Shown here: piece by piece, positions 1 to 9,023 of the stretch
How positions within the stretch are numbered: position 1 is the first letter of the stretch
How the letters are laid out: every line of letters starts with the position of its first letter
NCBI RefSeq assembly: GCF_002272785.1
Contig: NZ_MLAS01000011.1
Span: 1-62,502 of the forward strand
DNA: 62,502 nucleotides
Direction: 5' to 3'
Origin: Helicobacter sp. 13S00477-4
Lineage (GTDB): Bacteria > Campylobacterota > Campylobacteria > Campylobacterales > Helicobacteraceae
Translations under genes and position numbers: made by a program
Notes under the pieces: generated by a model
What the model was told of the DNA's origin: nothing
Databases searched by the model: none
What the model saw: only the letters and a program-made list of their open reading frames with translations

Positions 1-174
1 GTGAAGGAAGTTAAAAAAGCAGATAATACAAGAGAAATGATAGGGATAAAATGTTTTTTAGATTTTAAAGGTTGAAGATTATTTTTTGAAGGAGCATTGA
101 AGGGAGTCATATTTGACCCCCCCCCCCCCATAGATATTTTGGGTATTATTTATTTTATCATTGTTGTTTTTCAT
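1..174 (-). CDS. 5' end of a phase-variable surface/autotransporter-type protein gene, out of frame (partial)
   Basis: On the minus strand an ATG at 172-174 has an AAGGA ribosome site about 8 nt upstream. Fifteen codons rich in Asn and Lys lead into a run of 13 G (plus-strand C at 117-129). With 13 G the frame hits TAA after a few codons. With 12 or 15 G it stays open to the window edge and encodes a basic stretch (LKSKKHF) followed by a hydrophobic segment (FIPIISLVLSAFLTSF), which looks like an extended signal peptide. Long signal sequences of this kind precede Helicobacter autotransporter or VacA-like proteins. The rest lies outside the window, so the passenger and barrel are unseen and the family is inferred. 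As sequenced the gene is off. The same stretch also holds a short plus-strand frame (1-75), which I judge spurious. Confidence 0.6.
117..129. repeat. Homopolymeric C13/G13 tract (phase-variation contingency locus)
   Basis: Thirteen consecutive C on the plus strand, read as G13 inside the minus-strand gene starting at 174. Loss of one base or gain of two would restore the long frame. Homopolymeric G/C tracts of 8-15 are classic slipped-strand switches in Helicobacter and Campylobacter. Confidence 0.9.
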
Positions 175-492
175 TTTGAGATCCTTGATTTTTTGATTTA
201 TGTTTTTATATACATAAAACTGCACTAATTTTATTTTTAGACGCTCCATTTAAACATATTTTCATTTAAATAAAACTTAAAGAGTTATTAATAAAATTTG
301 AAAATATGTTAGAAGAGATTTGGGCGAATTTCATCAATAATCTATGAATATTAGTATATATTATTTACTTAATAAAATATTTATTATCTTTTTTATATCA
401 AAAAAATATAAAATTACAAATCTATCAAGCAAAAGGAATATTGTAAAAAATTGATAGATGGTGATTGTTGAAATTTAGTTTATAAACACTTA
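175..492. other. AT-rich intergenic region between two divergent genes
   Basis: I see no gene here. It holds the upstream region of the minus-strand phase-variable gene and ends at the sigma-54 promoter of the flagellar rod gene. It is strongly A/T-rich with several A and T runs. I find no convincing sigma-70 -10 element for the minus-strand gene. Confidence 0.5.
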
Positions 493-507
493 GGAACAGA
501 ACTTGCT
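493..507 (+). promoter_or_regulatory. Sigma-54 (RpoN) promoter of the flagellar rod gene
   Basis: GGAACAGAACTTGCT has the invariant GG at 493-494 and GC at 505-506, exactly 10 nt apart, with TTGC at the -12 element. It lies 37 bp upstream of the ATG at 544. RpoN controls middle flagellar (rod, hook) genes in Helicobacter, so both sequence and context fit. Confidence 0.85.
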
Positions 508-543
508 TTTTGCTAAATAGCAACTTTCAATCAAAGGTTTCAA

Positions 544-1377
544 ATGCAATCTGGTTATTACTCCGCTACTGGTGGAATGGTCACGCAATTCAATCGTCTT
601 GATGTTATTTCGAATAATCTTGCCAATCTCAATACAACTGCATTCAAACGAGATGATGTAGTTATTGGGGATTTTTTGCGACTCTATCAAACACATCAAG
701 AAACTCTCCCTATCAAGAACCAAACTAGAGATGCTGCAAAATATATCAACAGAAATCTAGATAGAGTCCCTATCATCTCTGAAGAATATACTGATAAAAG
801 TATCGGAGCTATAAGTAAAACTGATAATCCTTTGGATTTCGCACTGCAAACACAAAATGCTTATTTTGCCATCCAAACCCCTGGTGGTGTGAAGTATACA
901 CGAGATGGTAGCTTTACAATAGGCACAGATGGTATGCTTAGCACCAAAGAAGGCTATCATGTTTTGAGTAGAGTAGGTCTTGATAATGAGGGTGGTATCA
1001 TCATCGCACAAGGTATGGATATAGAAGCAGATAAAAATGGTAACCTTTATTTCAGGGATATAGCCAATGAAGGTATAGCAGAACCATTAGCTGCAGGATC
1101 AATAGCTATCGTGAGCTTTGCTAACCCAAAATACCTCAAAAAAGTTGGGAAAAATCTATATGAATACCCTCAAGATAAACTAGATGAAAGGGAAAACCTA
1201 TTTACATCCAATGCACTCAATCAATATTTTGTCGAAAAAAGCAATGTGAATGCAGTGACTGAAATGACCAATCTCATAGAAACTAACAGACTAGTTGATA
1301 TGTATTCTAGGGTATTGAAAACACATATGGATGACCTCAATACTGAAGCGATTAGCAAACTAGCTGTAAGGGCTTAG
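544..1377 (+). CDS. flgF: Flagellar basal-body rod protein, FlgF/FlgG family
   Basis: A 277-residue rod protein. The N terminus (SGYYSATGGMVTQFNRLDVI, then SNNLANLNTTAFKR) is the rod/hook signature helix, and the C terminus (NVNAVTEMTNLIETNRLVDM) is the matching coiled-coil partner. Rod proteins are exported by the flagellar type III system and form the drive shaft in the periplasm. Length and N terminus suit the second FlgG-like protein of epsilonproteobacteria (HP1092 or FlgG2 type), annotated variously as flgF or flgG2. It is monocistronic, with its own sigma-54 promoter and an AAAGG ribosome site. The family is certain; FlgF versus a second FlgG is not. Confidence 0.88.
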   Translation: MQSGYYSATGGMVTQFNRLDVISNNLANLNTTAFKRDDVVIGDFLRLYQTHQETLPIKNQTRDAAKYINRNLDRVPIISEEYTDKSIGAISKTDNPLDFALQTQNAYFAIQTPGGVKYTRDGSFTIGTDGMLSTKEGYHVLSRVGLDNEGGIIIAQGMDIEADKNGNLYFRDIANEGIAEPLAAGSIAIVSFANPKYLKKVGKNLYEYPQDKLDERENLFTSNALNQYFVEKSNVNAVTEMTNLIETNRLVDMYSRVLKTHMDDLNTEAISKLAVRA

Positions 1378-1446
1378 ACTTGCTTTAGAACAGTAAATTA
1401 AGACCTTAAATATAAGTATTTTTGATAGATAAAAAAGTAGAGTGCG

Positions 1447-2247
1447 TTATTTGAATGTAGTGCCACCATCAATGACAATAGTCTGTCCTGTGAGCCAAGC
1501 ACTTTGTGTATTGTCACATAAGAAAAATGCTGCACCAGCTAAATCTTCTGGAGTACCCATACGGTTTAAAGGAGATTGTTTTTCTACGGCTGCTTTGATT
1601 TCTTCATAATCAGGGAATGCTTTTAAAGCATCTGTATCTATAGGACCCCCGCTCACAGCATTGACTCGTATATTATCATCTCCAAGCTCGATGGCTGCGT
1701 ATTTTACCATAGTTTCAACAGCATTTTTAGCATTGCCATGTCCAGAGTAATTAGGCATATAGACAAGATTACCTGTAGAACTCAAAGAAACAATAGCCCC
1801 TCCACCAACTTGCTTCATCCTTTTAGCAGCTTCTTGAGCACCAACAACAAATGCAAGCACAGTAGCTGTATAAATATTATTCAATCCCCTGGGTTTAAGC
1901 CTCATAAAAGGTGCAAATCCTCCAGCAACAGATTTGCCATAAATAATAGCATTAGAAATAAAAAAATCCACACGATTAAAATCAATATCAATTTTTTTAA
2001 AAAGCTCTATGTATTGTTCAGGTTCAAGGACATTTAAAGGATAATATTTGGCTTGAATGTTATATTTTTCTTCTACATCTTTGGCAATCTTTTGGGCTTC
2101 TTCTTCATTTTTATTATAAGTGAAAGCAACATTAACGCCATTTTGAGCAAATTTATAAAGTATAGCTTTTCCAATACCTCTTGTAGCTCCACTTATCACT
2201 AAAGTTTTACCCTTCATATAATCTGTTGTGCCTTGCATAATCGTCAT
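1447..2247 (-). CDS. Short-chain dehydrogenase, FabL-like enoyl-ACP reductase candidate
   Basis: A 266-residue SDR with the nucleotide-binding motif GATRGIG (residues 20-26), SNA near 98-100, and the catalytic pair Tyr167 and Lys174. The spacing Y-x6-K is that of enoyl-ACP reductases (FabI/FabL), not the Y-x3-K of classical SDRs. The C-terminal motif [17 protein letters not shown] closely resembles Bacillus FabL. The H. pylori gene in this position (HP1014) was named hdhA, 7-alpha-hydroxysteroid dehydrogenase; the Tyr-Lys spacing argues against that name. It is last in the pyrD-M16-dapA operon, and its ATG overlaps the dapA stop (ATGA). An alternative start is Met4. The fold is certain; the substrate is inferred. 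Confidence 0.85.
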   Translation of the reverse strand: MTIMQGTTDYMKGKTLVISGATRGIGKAILYKFAQNGVNVAFTYNKNEEEAQKIAKDVEEKYNIQAKYYPLNVLEPEQYIELFKKIDIDFNRVDFFISNAIIYGKSVAGGFAPFMRLKPRGLNNIYTATVLAFVVGAQEAAKRMKQVGGGAIVSLSSTGNLVYMPNYSGHGNAKNAVETMVKYAAIELGDDNIRVNAVSGGPIDTDALKAFPDYEEIKAAVEKQSPLNRMGTPEDLAGAAFFLCDNTQSAWLTGQTIVIDGGTTFK

Positions 2248-3128
2248 TGTAATACCTCATAGTTTTGTAAGATTTTTTCTATTAAGTCTATATTTTCCTT
2301 ACTTGGCATAACTAAAGGAAGTCTATACTCCAAATTTTTTATCAATCCAGCCAAATACATTGCAGCTTTGATAGGAATTGGATTGCTTTGACAAAACAAA
2401 ACCCTATTTATATCATAAAGTTCATTATTAATTCTTTTAGAAAGGGCTAAATTTCCATTTAAGGCAGATTTTGTTAATTCTGAAATCTTATTGGGCAATA
2501 AATTTCCAGTCACTGAAATCACACCCCTACCACCATTTGCCAAAATAGGATAATTTATCGCATCTTCACCACTAAAAATAGCCATTTCATTCACATTCCA
2601 ATCTAGCTCAACAATCCTCTCCATTGATCCAGAAGCTTCTTTGATAGCAAAGATATTTTTTATATCTCTAAAAAGCCTAATAACTGTCTCTACTTCAATA
2701 TTCACACCCGTGCGACCCGGAACATTATAAAGCATCAAGGGGATTTCAACAGAATTAGCTACTGCTTTATAATGCTCATACAAACCCTCTTGAGAAGGTT
2801 TATTATAATAAGGACTGACGCATAAAATCCCATCAGCCCCACTTTTTTGGGCAAACCGGGCTAACTCTATAGCTTCAGCTGTTGAATTACTCCCTGCACC
2901 TGCAAGGACTTTTACGCCACTACCCTTGCAGACCTCAACAGCTATCTCAATACATCGCATATGTTCTTTGTGCGTTAAGGTGGCTGATTCTCCCGTCGTG
3001 CCTACAGGAACACAAGCATCCATTCCATACTTTATTTGTCTTTTTATCAAATAAGAATAAGCTTCCTCATCAATCAAAGAGTTTTTAAAAGGAGTGATCA
3101 AAGCACTCATTGCTCCGCTTAACATCAT
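2244..3128 (-). CDS. dapA: 4-hydroxy-tetrahydrodipicolinate synthase
   Basis: A 294-residue TIM-barrel aldolase that condenses pyruvate with aspartate semialdehyde in the diaminopimelate/lysine pathway, supplying peptidoglycan cross-links. The Schiff-base lysine is Lys163 (FAIKEASGS), the catalytic tyrosine is Tyr134 (LYNVPGRTG), and the GTTGE substrate loop is at 43-47. The full length is normal for the family. It lies 7 bp after the M16 peptidase gene and overlaps the FabL-like gene by 4 nt, so the operon is translationally tight. The order pyrD-M16-dapA-SDR matches what I recall of HP1011-HP1014. Confidence 0.96.
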   Translation of the reverse strand: MMLSGAMSALITPFKNSLIDEEAYSYLIKRQIKYGMDACVPVGTTGESATLTHKEHMRCIEIAVEVCKGSGVKVLAGAGSNSTAEAIELARFAQKSGADGILCVSPYYNKPSQEGLYEHYKAVANSVEIPLMLYNVPGRTGVNIEVETVIRLFRDIKNIFAIKEASGSMERIVELDWNVNEMAIFSGEDAINYPILANGGRGVISVTGNLLPNKISELTKSALNGNLALSKRINNELYDINRVLFCQSNPIPIKAAMYLAGLIKNLEYRLPLVMPSKENIDLIEKILQNYEVLQ

Positions 3129-3135
3129 ATACCTC

Positions 3136-4449
3136 TTATTTTTTCAAAATAACGCTCGTGGAAGCAGAAGGAATAAAATATTTATTCGCCACTGTTACAA
3201 TATCTTTGATACTCAAAGCTTGATAATCATCTTGGTATGTTAATAGAGGCTTTATATCCCCTCTAGCAAAATAACCCCCAAACAAATCAGCAACACTTGA
3301 TGAATCTTCTAATCCATAAATAAAACTAGCTTTATTGTTTACTTTTATCTTATCAAGTTGTTCTTGAGTGATTTTGCCTTTTTTGATATCATTTATTAGA
3401 TCAAGGATAGCTTCTTTGATCTTTTGTGCTTCTACTCCTTGATTAGCTCCAGCGATAAATAAAAAAACTCCATTATCTTTAAGTTCCATATTATAAGCAT
3501 AGACTTGAGAGGCTAATCTTTTCTTGTCCACAAGCTCACTTTGAAGTATACTACTTCTACCCATACTCAATAAGTCAGCTATGGCACTTAAAGCAACCTG
3601 ATCTTTACTAATAAAATTAGGTATCTTATAACCTAAAGCTAACCATTCTAGCTCGGTATCTTTATGGATTATTGTCTCTCTTGCACCATCTTGAGGTGGC
3701 TCTTGCATATAAACTTCAGGGATAACATCAATCTTATTTTTTATCCCACCAAAATATTTTTCAACATCTTTGAATACAATTTTTGGATCAATATCCCCTG
3801 CTACCAGTACAAGAGCATTTTTTGGTTGATAATAGGTAGAGTGGAATTTCACGATATCATCAATCTTCCAATTTTGAATATCTTCCATAAACCCTATAGG
3901 TGTCCAATGATAAGGATGGTATACAAAAGCAGTATTGAAAAAACGAAAATATAAATAACCTGTTGGTGAATTGTCCGTTCTCCAACGTCTCTCTTCAGCA
4001 ACCACATTACGTTCTGGTAAAAATTCATTTTCTTTGAGTGAGAGATTTTCCATGAGTTCAGCAAATAATTCTAAAGATTTGCCCAAATTTTCACTTGATG
4101 ACTTAATATAGTAATGAGTGTAATCAAATCCAGTCGATGCATTGGTATCACCACCAAATTTTTTTACAATATCCATAAAATCGCCTGATTTTAGATTTTT
4201 AGTGGATTTGAAATTCATGTGTTCAAGCATATGTGCAATACCACTTTTACCCATGACCTCATTCCTTGAACCCACTTTATAAAAAACACTTGTTTCAATC
4301 ACACCACTGCCATTTTTCATAGGCACCACGACTACCTGAAGTCCATTTTTTAACTCAATTTGCTCAAATTTTGGCAAAAATGATTGTGCCTTTGCTCCTA
4401 AACCCATCATTGCTCCTAAAACTAAAAAAATATAAACTAATCTTATCAC
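3136..4449 (-). CDS. Secreted M16-family zinc peptidase
   Basis: A 437-residue protein with an N-terminal signal peptide (hydrophobic residues 4-18, then AKAQS). It has the inverted zinc motif HMLEH (His73, Glu76, His77) and a downstream acidic ligand in VVAEERRW (about residue 152), which define pitrilysin/insulinase-type peptidases. The second, non-catalytic M16 half follows. It is the orthologue by position of H. pylori HP1012, often labelled pqqE or ymxG, although nothing here indicates PQQ synthesis. It probably acts in the periplasm. Its start overlaps the pyrD stop by 4 nt, and it ends just before dapA. Confidence 0.9.
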   Translation of the reverse strand: MIRLVYIFLVLGAMMGLGAKAQSFLPKFEQIELKNGLQVVVVPMKNGSGVIETSVFYKVGSRNEVMGKSGIAHMLEHMNFKSTKNLKSGDFMDIVKKFGGDTNASTGFDYTHYYIKSSSENLGKSLELFAELMENLSLKENEFLPERNVVAEERRWRTDNSPTGYLYFRFFNTAFVYHPYHWTPIGFMEDIQNWKIDDIVKFHSTYYQPKNALVLVAGDIDPKIVFKDVEKYFGGIKNKIDVIPEVYMQEPPQDGARETIIHKDTELEWLALGYKIPNFISKDQVALSAIADLLSMGRSSILQSELVDKKRLASQVYAYNMELKDNGVFLFIAGANQGVEAQKIKEAILDLINDIKKGKITQEQLDKIKVNNKASFIYGLEDSSSVADLFGGYFARGDIKPLLTYQDDYQALSIKDIVTVANKYFIPSASTSVILKK

Positions 4450-5504
4450 GATAAATCTGCTCCTATAGCATCTTTGATACTCAAAAATCCATCTTTTTGT
4501 AATAATTCTACAATGCTTTGATTGATATCCTTACACAAAATAGGACCTTGAAAAACCAAGCTTGTCCAAATCTGCACTAAAGAAGCTCCCATTTTAATCC
4601 TCTTGTATGCTTCCTCACCACTATCAATACCACCAACAGAAATCAAAATTGTTTTCCCAAAAAATGCCTTAGCAAGCTGAGTGAATATTTCTGAGCTTTT
4701 TGATTTTAACACAGCTCCACTAATACCTCCAATCTGATTAGGCAAAGACAGCAAAGAATAATCAGTGGTTGTGTTTGTAGCAATGATCCCACTCGCACCA
4801 TTTTCTATAGACTGCATACACACTTCAAGCATAACATCAATCTCCATATCTGGAGATATTTTTAAAAATATTGGTTTTTGAGTATGCTCTCTTGCCATCA
4901 AAAAAAGCTCTTTGACAAAAATACTATTTTGCAAATCTCTTAAATTTGGGGTATTAGGTGAAGATAAGTTGAAAACATAATAATCGCCAACTTCTAAAAA
5001 ATCCTTCAAAACTTCTTCATAATTTTTCAAAGCATCTACAACAGGGATAGATTTATTCTTACCCAAATTTATCCCTATAGGCAACGCATAAGGATAAATC
5101 TGGCTTAGCCTTGAGGCAACTTTTATGGAACCTTCATTATTAAATCCCATTGCATTTTGCAAGCTTTCTTCTTTGAGATGACGGAACAATCTTGGCTTTG
5201 GATTACCATTTTGTGGCTGCTTGGTTAATGTACCAACTTCAATAAATCCAAAACCCAAAGCACTTAGCCCTCTAATCATTGTAGCATTTTTATCAAATCC
5301 AGCTGCCAAACCTATTGGGTTATAAAAATCCAAACCACAGATCTGGTTTTTCAAAACTTCATTTTCAAAACAAAAACTCCTTGCTAAAAATTCTTGAAAT
5401 AAGATCGATTTTGAAGCCATTATAAGAAATTTTTCAGCAGCATAATGTGCATTTTCAGCATCTATTTTAAACAAAAAAGGACGAATTTTTTTATAAACAG
5501 ACAT
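4446..5504 (-). CDS. pyrD: Dihydroorotate dehydrogenase (quinone), class 2
   Basis: A 352-residue membrane-associated flavoprotein that oxidises dihydroorotate to orotate in pyrimidine synthesis, passing electrons to the quinone pool. Class 2 marks are the N-terminal helix extension (residues 1-40), the GLAAGFDKN motif, and NLSSPNTPNLRDLQ with the catalytic-base serine. It is the first gene of the pyrD-M16-dapA-SDR operon. The 93 bp upstream, before the gamma-carbonic anhydrase-like gene ends, must hold its promoter; TATAAAG-like sequence is present but not distinctive. Confidence 0.96.
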   Translation of the reverse strand: MSVYKKIRPFLFKIDAENAHYAAEKFLIMASKSILFQEFLARSFCFENEVLKNQICGLDFYNPIGLAAGFDKNATMIRGLSALGFGFIEVGTLTKQPQNGNPKPRLFRHLKEESLQNAMGFNNEGSIKVASRLSQIYPYALPIGINLGKNKSIPVVDALKNYEEVLKDFLEVGDYYVFNLSSPNTPNLRDLQNSIFVKELFLMAREHTQKPIFLKISPDMEIDVMLEVCMQSIENGASGIIATNTTTDYSLLSLPNQIGGISGAVLKSKSSEIFTQLAKAFFGKTILISVGGIDSGEEAYKRIKMGASLVQIWTSLVFQGPILCKDINQSIVELLQKDGFLSIKDAIGADLS

Positions 5505-5597
5505 CTAAAACCTTATTGTTATATGTTCTTTATATTCTACTCAAAAAACATTTAAGAATAAATAATTACAATTTTACTTGATGAGAAGAAAATTAAA

Positions 5598-6122
5598 TCA
5601 AAAATAGCTTTTTGCTAACTGAACATATTCAGCAGCAGAATGCTTAATAGCATTGATTTCATTATCATTAAGCTCACGTATCAATCTAGCTGGATTACCC
5701 ATTATGAGACTTTTTGGAGGGAAAACCTTATCTTTAGTAATAAGACTCCCTGCCCCGACAATACTCATTTTTCCAATATGCACTCCATCCATAACAATAC
5801 TACCCATCCCTACAAGACAGAGATCTTCTATCCTGCAAGCATGGATGATACACTGATGCCCTATTGTCACATCCTCACCAATATAGACTGCACCATTATC
5901 CTTTTGATCAGGATAACCAACATGAATCACACTCAAATCCTGCACATTGCTTCTAGCACCAATTTTTATAAAACTCACATCGCCTCTCAATACACATCCA
6001 TACCAAATACTACATTCTTGTGCTATCTCTACATTGCCTATAATAGAAGTATTATCAAAAATCATTGCACTGGATTTTATATCAGGTTTAGCACCCTTAA
6101 ATGAAATAATATTCCCTCTCAT
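5598..6122 (-). CDS. Gamma-carbonic anhydrase-like hexapeptide-repeat protein
   Basis: A 174-residue left-handed beta-helix protein with repeated hexapeptides (for example NVQDLSVIH and VTIGHQ). Histidines in VIHVGYP and IGHQCIIHACR sit where gamma-carbonic anhydrases (Cam, YrdA, PaaY type) bind their metal at trimer interfaces. Whether it hydrates CO2 cannot be told from sequence, since many family members lack activity. The ATG overlaps the ppk stop by 4 nt, so the two are co-transcribed. Confidence 0.85.
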   Translation of the reverse strand: MRGNIISFKGAKPDIKSSAMIFDNTSIIGNVEIAQECSIWYGCVLRGDVSFIKIGARSNVQDLSVIHVGYPDQKDNGAVYIGEDVTIGHQCIIHACRIEDLCLVGMGSIVMDGVHIGKMSIVGAGSLITKDKVFPPKSLIMGNPARLIRELNDNEINAIKHSAAEYVQLAKSYF

Positions 6123-8203
6123 AGCAAGTCTCCTTTTACTTTTTTTAAAAGTTTTTTTGAATATTCTTGTTCTATTTTGCCATTATTATAAATCTCATTC
6201 ACATACATTTCAAATAAAAGCTGTGAACTCACAGGATTTTGCTTGGTAGTTATTTTATAATAATCTCCATTTTCTTTGAGTTCGTGGATTTGAACATTAT
6301 CACTGAGTTGAATTTCTAATACCTCAAATAATCGTTTTGTAACCGATTCACAAGTCGAAGGAATAAGTAATTCAACCCTTCTTTCAAGATTTCTAGGCAT
6401 TAAATCCGCACTTGAGAAATAAATCTGTTTGTCTGAATGGGCAAAATAATAAATCCTAGAATGCTCAAGATATTTCCCTATGATAGAGAATACCCTAATA
6501 TTCTCACTAAAACCTTTTACATTAGGACGAAGACAACATACTCCTCGTATTATCAAATCTATTTTAACCCCTGCATTGGAAGCTTTGTAAAGGCAGCAAA
6601 TAATATCTGCATCAACCAAAGCATTGGCTTTTAAAATAATCCTGCCTTCAGTGCCATATCTGATTTCATTTTCAATCAAAGAAATTATTTTTGGCTTGAT
6701 TTGAATAGGTGCGACATACAAAACATCTAATTCTGTTTTGTATGAAGTGCCAATAGAAAGAGAATGGAAAAGCTTAACAACATCATTAGCGATCCCTTTG
6801 TGAGATGTAAACAAACTCACATCAGTATAAATTTTTGCTGAAATACCATTATAATTTCCTGTGCTTAAATGAACATATTCTTTAAGCTTATTGCCAATCT
6901 TACGGATTATTAATGCAGCTTTTGCATGCACTTTCAATCCAGGAACACCATAAATAACATGAGCTCCTGCAGATTCAAGTTCCTTTGCCCAATGCAAGTT
7001 ATTTTCTTCATCAAACCTTGCCTTGAGTTCTACAAGCACTGTAACTTGTTTGTTCTCTGCAGCTTCTGTGAGGGCTTTGACAATAGGAGAATTTTTGCCC
7101 ACTCTATAAAGTGTCATACGGATAGAAAGCACATCAGGGTCTTTGGCTGCACTTTGGATAAACCTCACAACAGAATCAAAACTCTCATAAGGATGAAATA
7201 ACACAACATCTTGCTTGTCAATCGTATCAAAAATAGAAGGAGTATTGTCTAATGGAGGCAAGATCTTAGGATTAAAAGGAGGGATAGATAAATGAGCAAA
7301 ATCCTTCCTTTCTACAAGCTCCCAAAATCCACTCAAATTCAAAGGAATATTGCTTGTATAAATATCCTCTTTTGAGACATTGATCTGTTTTCTAACAAAC
7401 TCAAGTAAACTTTCATCCCCACTGCCAATCTGAAGCCTAACAATTTCACCTCTATTCCTAGCTTTGAGTCCTTCACTCATCAATGCAATAAAATCATCTG
7501 CTTCATCTTCTTCAATCTCAATATCTGCATTTCTAGTTACCCTAAAAGGGATATAACTCATCAATTCATACCCTTCAAATAAATCACCTGCAAATTCTCC
7601 TACGATCGTCTCAATGATCACGAAAATATTTTTGCCAACTTCAATGAATCGTCCCAAGACCCTTGGAATACGTATCATTCCATATTTTATCTCTCCATCT
7701 TCTTGACTCTTTAATTTCACTGCAATGCCAAAACTTAAGTTATTGAGGTGTGGGAAAGGATGAGTAGAATCCACCACTATAGGAACGATAATGGGGTATA
7801 AATAACTTTTAAAATATTTTTCTATCTCTATCTTTTGGATTTTATTCAATTGACTGAAACTTTTGATAATCAAATTAGCATTCACAAGACCTAACCTGAT
7901 TTCATTAAAAACATCTTCAATCACAGCCTGTTCTTTATGTAAATAATCTCTAATGTATCCAAGTTGTTCTAAAGGAGTGAGTTTATCTGCTGCTACTTCA
8001 GATATCCTATTGGTATATAAACGTTTCAAACCAGCCACTCGAATCATATAAAATTCATCAAGATTTGTACCATAGATAGCCAAAAATTTTAGCCTTTCAA
8101 GCAAAGGTAATATAACATTTTTTGCTTCGTTTAGAACCCTTGTGTTAAACTTAAGCCAAGAAAGTTCGCGATTGAAAAACATCTTTGGGTCATTAAATTC
8201 CAT
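6119..8203 (-). CDS. ppk: Polyphosphate kinase 1
   Basis: A 694-residue enzyme that reversibly polymerises the ATP gamma-phosphate into polyphosphate. It has the N-terminal helical domain, the head domain, and two phospholipase-D-like C-terminal domains. The autophosphorylated histidine is in LKVHAKAAL (around residue 425), and the second active-site histidine is in YYFAHSDKQIYFSSADL. Length and start are normal, with an AAGGA-type ribosome site before the ATG. The gene stands ahead of pyrD, as I recall in H. pylori (HP1010-HP1011), but with the hexapeptide gene inserted between them. Confidence 0.96.
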   Translation of the reverse strand: MEFNDPKMFFNRELSWLKFNTRVLNEAKNVILPLLERLKFLAIYGTNLDEFYMIRVAGLKRLYTNRISEVAADKLTPLEQLGYIRDYLHKEQAVIEDVFNEIRLGLVNANLIIKSFSQLNKIQKIEIEKYFKSYLYPIIVPIVVDSTHPFPHLNNLSFGIAVKLKSQEDGEIKYGMIRIPRVLGRFIEVGKNIFVIIETIVGEFAGDLFEGYELMSYIPFRVTRNADIEIEEDEADDFIALMSEGLKARNRGEIVRLQIGSGDESLLEFVRKQINVSKEDIYTSNIPLNLSGFWELVERKDFAHLSIPPFNPKILPPLDNTPSIFDTIDKQDVVLFHPYESFDSVVRFIQSAAKDPDVLSIRMTLYRVGKNSPIVKALTEAAENKQVTVLVELKARFDEENNLHWAKELESAGAHVIYGVPGLKVHAKAALIIRKIGNKLKEYVHLSTGNYNGISAKIYTDVSLFTSHKGIANDVVKLFHSLSIGTSYKTELDVLYVAPIQIKPKIISLIENEIRYGTEGRIILKANALVDADIICCLYKASNAGVKIDLIIRGVCCLRPNVKGFSENIRVFSIIGKYLEHSRIYYFAHSDKQIYFSSADLMPRNLERRVELLIPSTCESVTKRLFEVLEIQLSDNVQIHELKENGDYYKITTKQNPVSSQLLFEMYVNEIYNNGKIEQEYSKKLLKKVKGDLL

Positions 8204-8357
8204 TAATTTTCCTTAAATTTATTCATTTTTTCTCAATAAATTCTATCTAAAAACTTGGAATGAAAACTCTCTAACATTTAAAATAAATAAATTTGAACTC
8301 AATGTAAAACATCTATATACTTAAATACCTCACAAAAAATAATCTCAAAAAATCCGA

Positions 8358-8363
8358 TATACT
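8358..8363 (+). promoter_or_regulatory. Candidate -10 box for the small outer-membrane protein gene
   Basis: TATACT lies 40 bp upstream of the ATG at 8404, with an AAGGAG ribosome site in between. Epsilonproteobacterial sigma-80 promoters often lack a -35 box, and I see none here. Confidence 0.4.
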
Positions 8364-8403
8364 TTGTTGTGTATTTAACTTTTCAGTAATTTAAGGAGAA
8401 AAT

Positions 8404-8892
8404 ATGAAAAAAATAGGTTTAGCCCTGCTTATTGCCACGACAAGTTTATTTGGGATTGGTATAGGCAACTATCAAGTTAGTCCAGAAATTGGTGCGAATT
8501 TAAGCTATCAAAACGGAAAAAATAATTTTACATATGGTGGTTATGCAAGGATATGGCTTGGCGTATCTCGTATTGTCTTTGCTCCACAATTCAAATATGA
8601 TGTCATCGCAAAACACAACAATGATTATTCCTACAAAAATATACAAGCAGGTGGACTCATTGGCTTTGATATCCCCATCCTTCCTATCACTCCTTATATT
8701 GGAGCTAGCTATTCAACTTTTGATGGCGTAGGGTTATCTGATACAGCTGCATTTAATTATGGCATCAAGATTCAAATCCCTTTGATCCACATTACAGTCG
8801 GTCTAGATGGTAGCTATCAAAAACCAAAAATAATTGGCGGTGGTCGTTATGAAATGAATCGTATAGGTGCAACAATAGGTTTAATCTTCTAA
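8404..8892 (+). CDS. Small outer-membrane beta-barrel protein, unknown function
   Basis: A 162-residue protein with a signal peptide (MKKIGLALLIATTSLFGIG). After it, short alternating polar and hydrophobic strands rich in Gly, Tyr and Ser continue to a C-terminal Phe (GATIGLIF). This is the pattern of an 8-stranded barrel with a BAM-recognised last strand. I recognise no specific family. It is monocistronic behind a strong AAGGAG ribosome site and divergent from ppk. A porin-like or adhesin role would be a guess. Confidence 0.75.
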   Translation: MKKIGLALLIATTSLFGIGIGNYQVSPEIGANLSYQNGKNNFTYGGYARIWLGVSRIVFAPQFKYDVIAKHNNDYSYKNIQAGGLIGFDIPILPITPYIGASYSTFDGVGLSDTAAFNYGIKIQIPLIHITVGLDGSYQKPKIIGGGRYEMNRIGATIGLIF

Positions 8893-8940
8893 GAAAATTT
8901 TTCTATCATTTTTGCTACAATCCTCTTAAAATATTTCTAA

Positions 8941-8970
8941 CTAGTTTTAAAGATTATCCTTTAAAACTAG
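8941..8970. terminator. Perfect 12-bp inverted repeat, possible terminator
   Basis: CTAGTTTTAAAG and its exact reverse complement flank a 6-nt loop (ATTATC), 48 bp after the outer-membrane gene stop. No long T-run follows and the stem is A/T-rich. It is either a weak bidirectional terminator or a regulatory hairpin ahead of the UbiD-family gene. Confidence 0.5.
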
Positions 8971-9023
8971 CATTTCAAACCATAAGTCTTTTGGTATTGG
9001 ATGATAAACTTAGAGGAAAAAAA

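Noticed and set aside
1-75. Plus-strand frame starting GTG and ending TGA, possible end of an upstream gene
   Set aside because: The opposite strand of the same bases encodes a convincing extended signal peptide behind a ribosome site and contingency tract; both are unlikely to be real.
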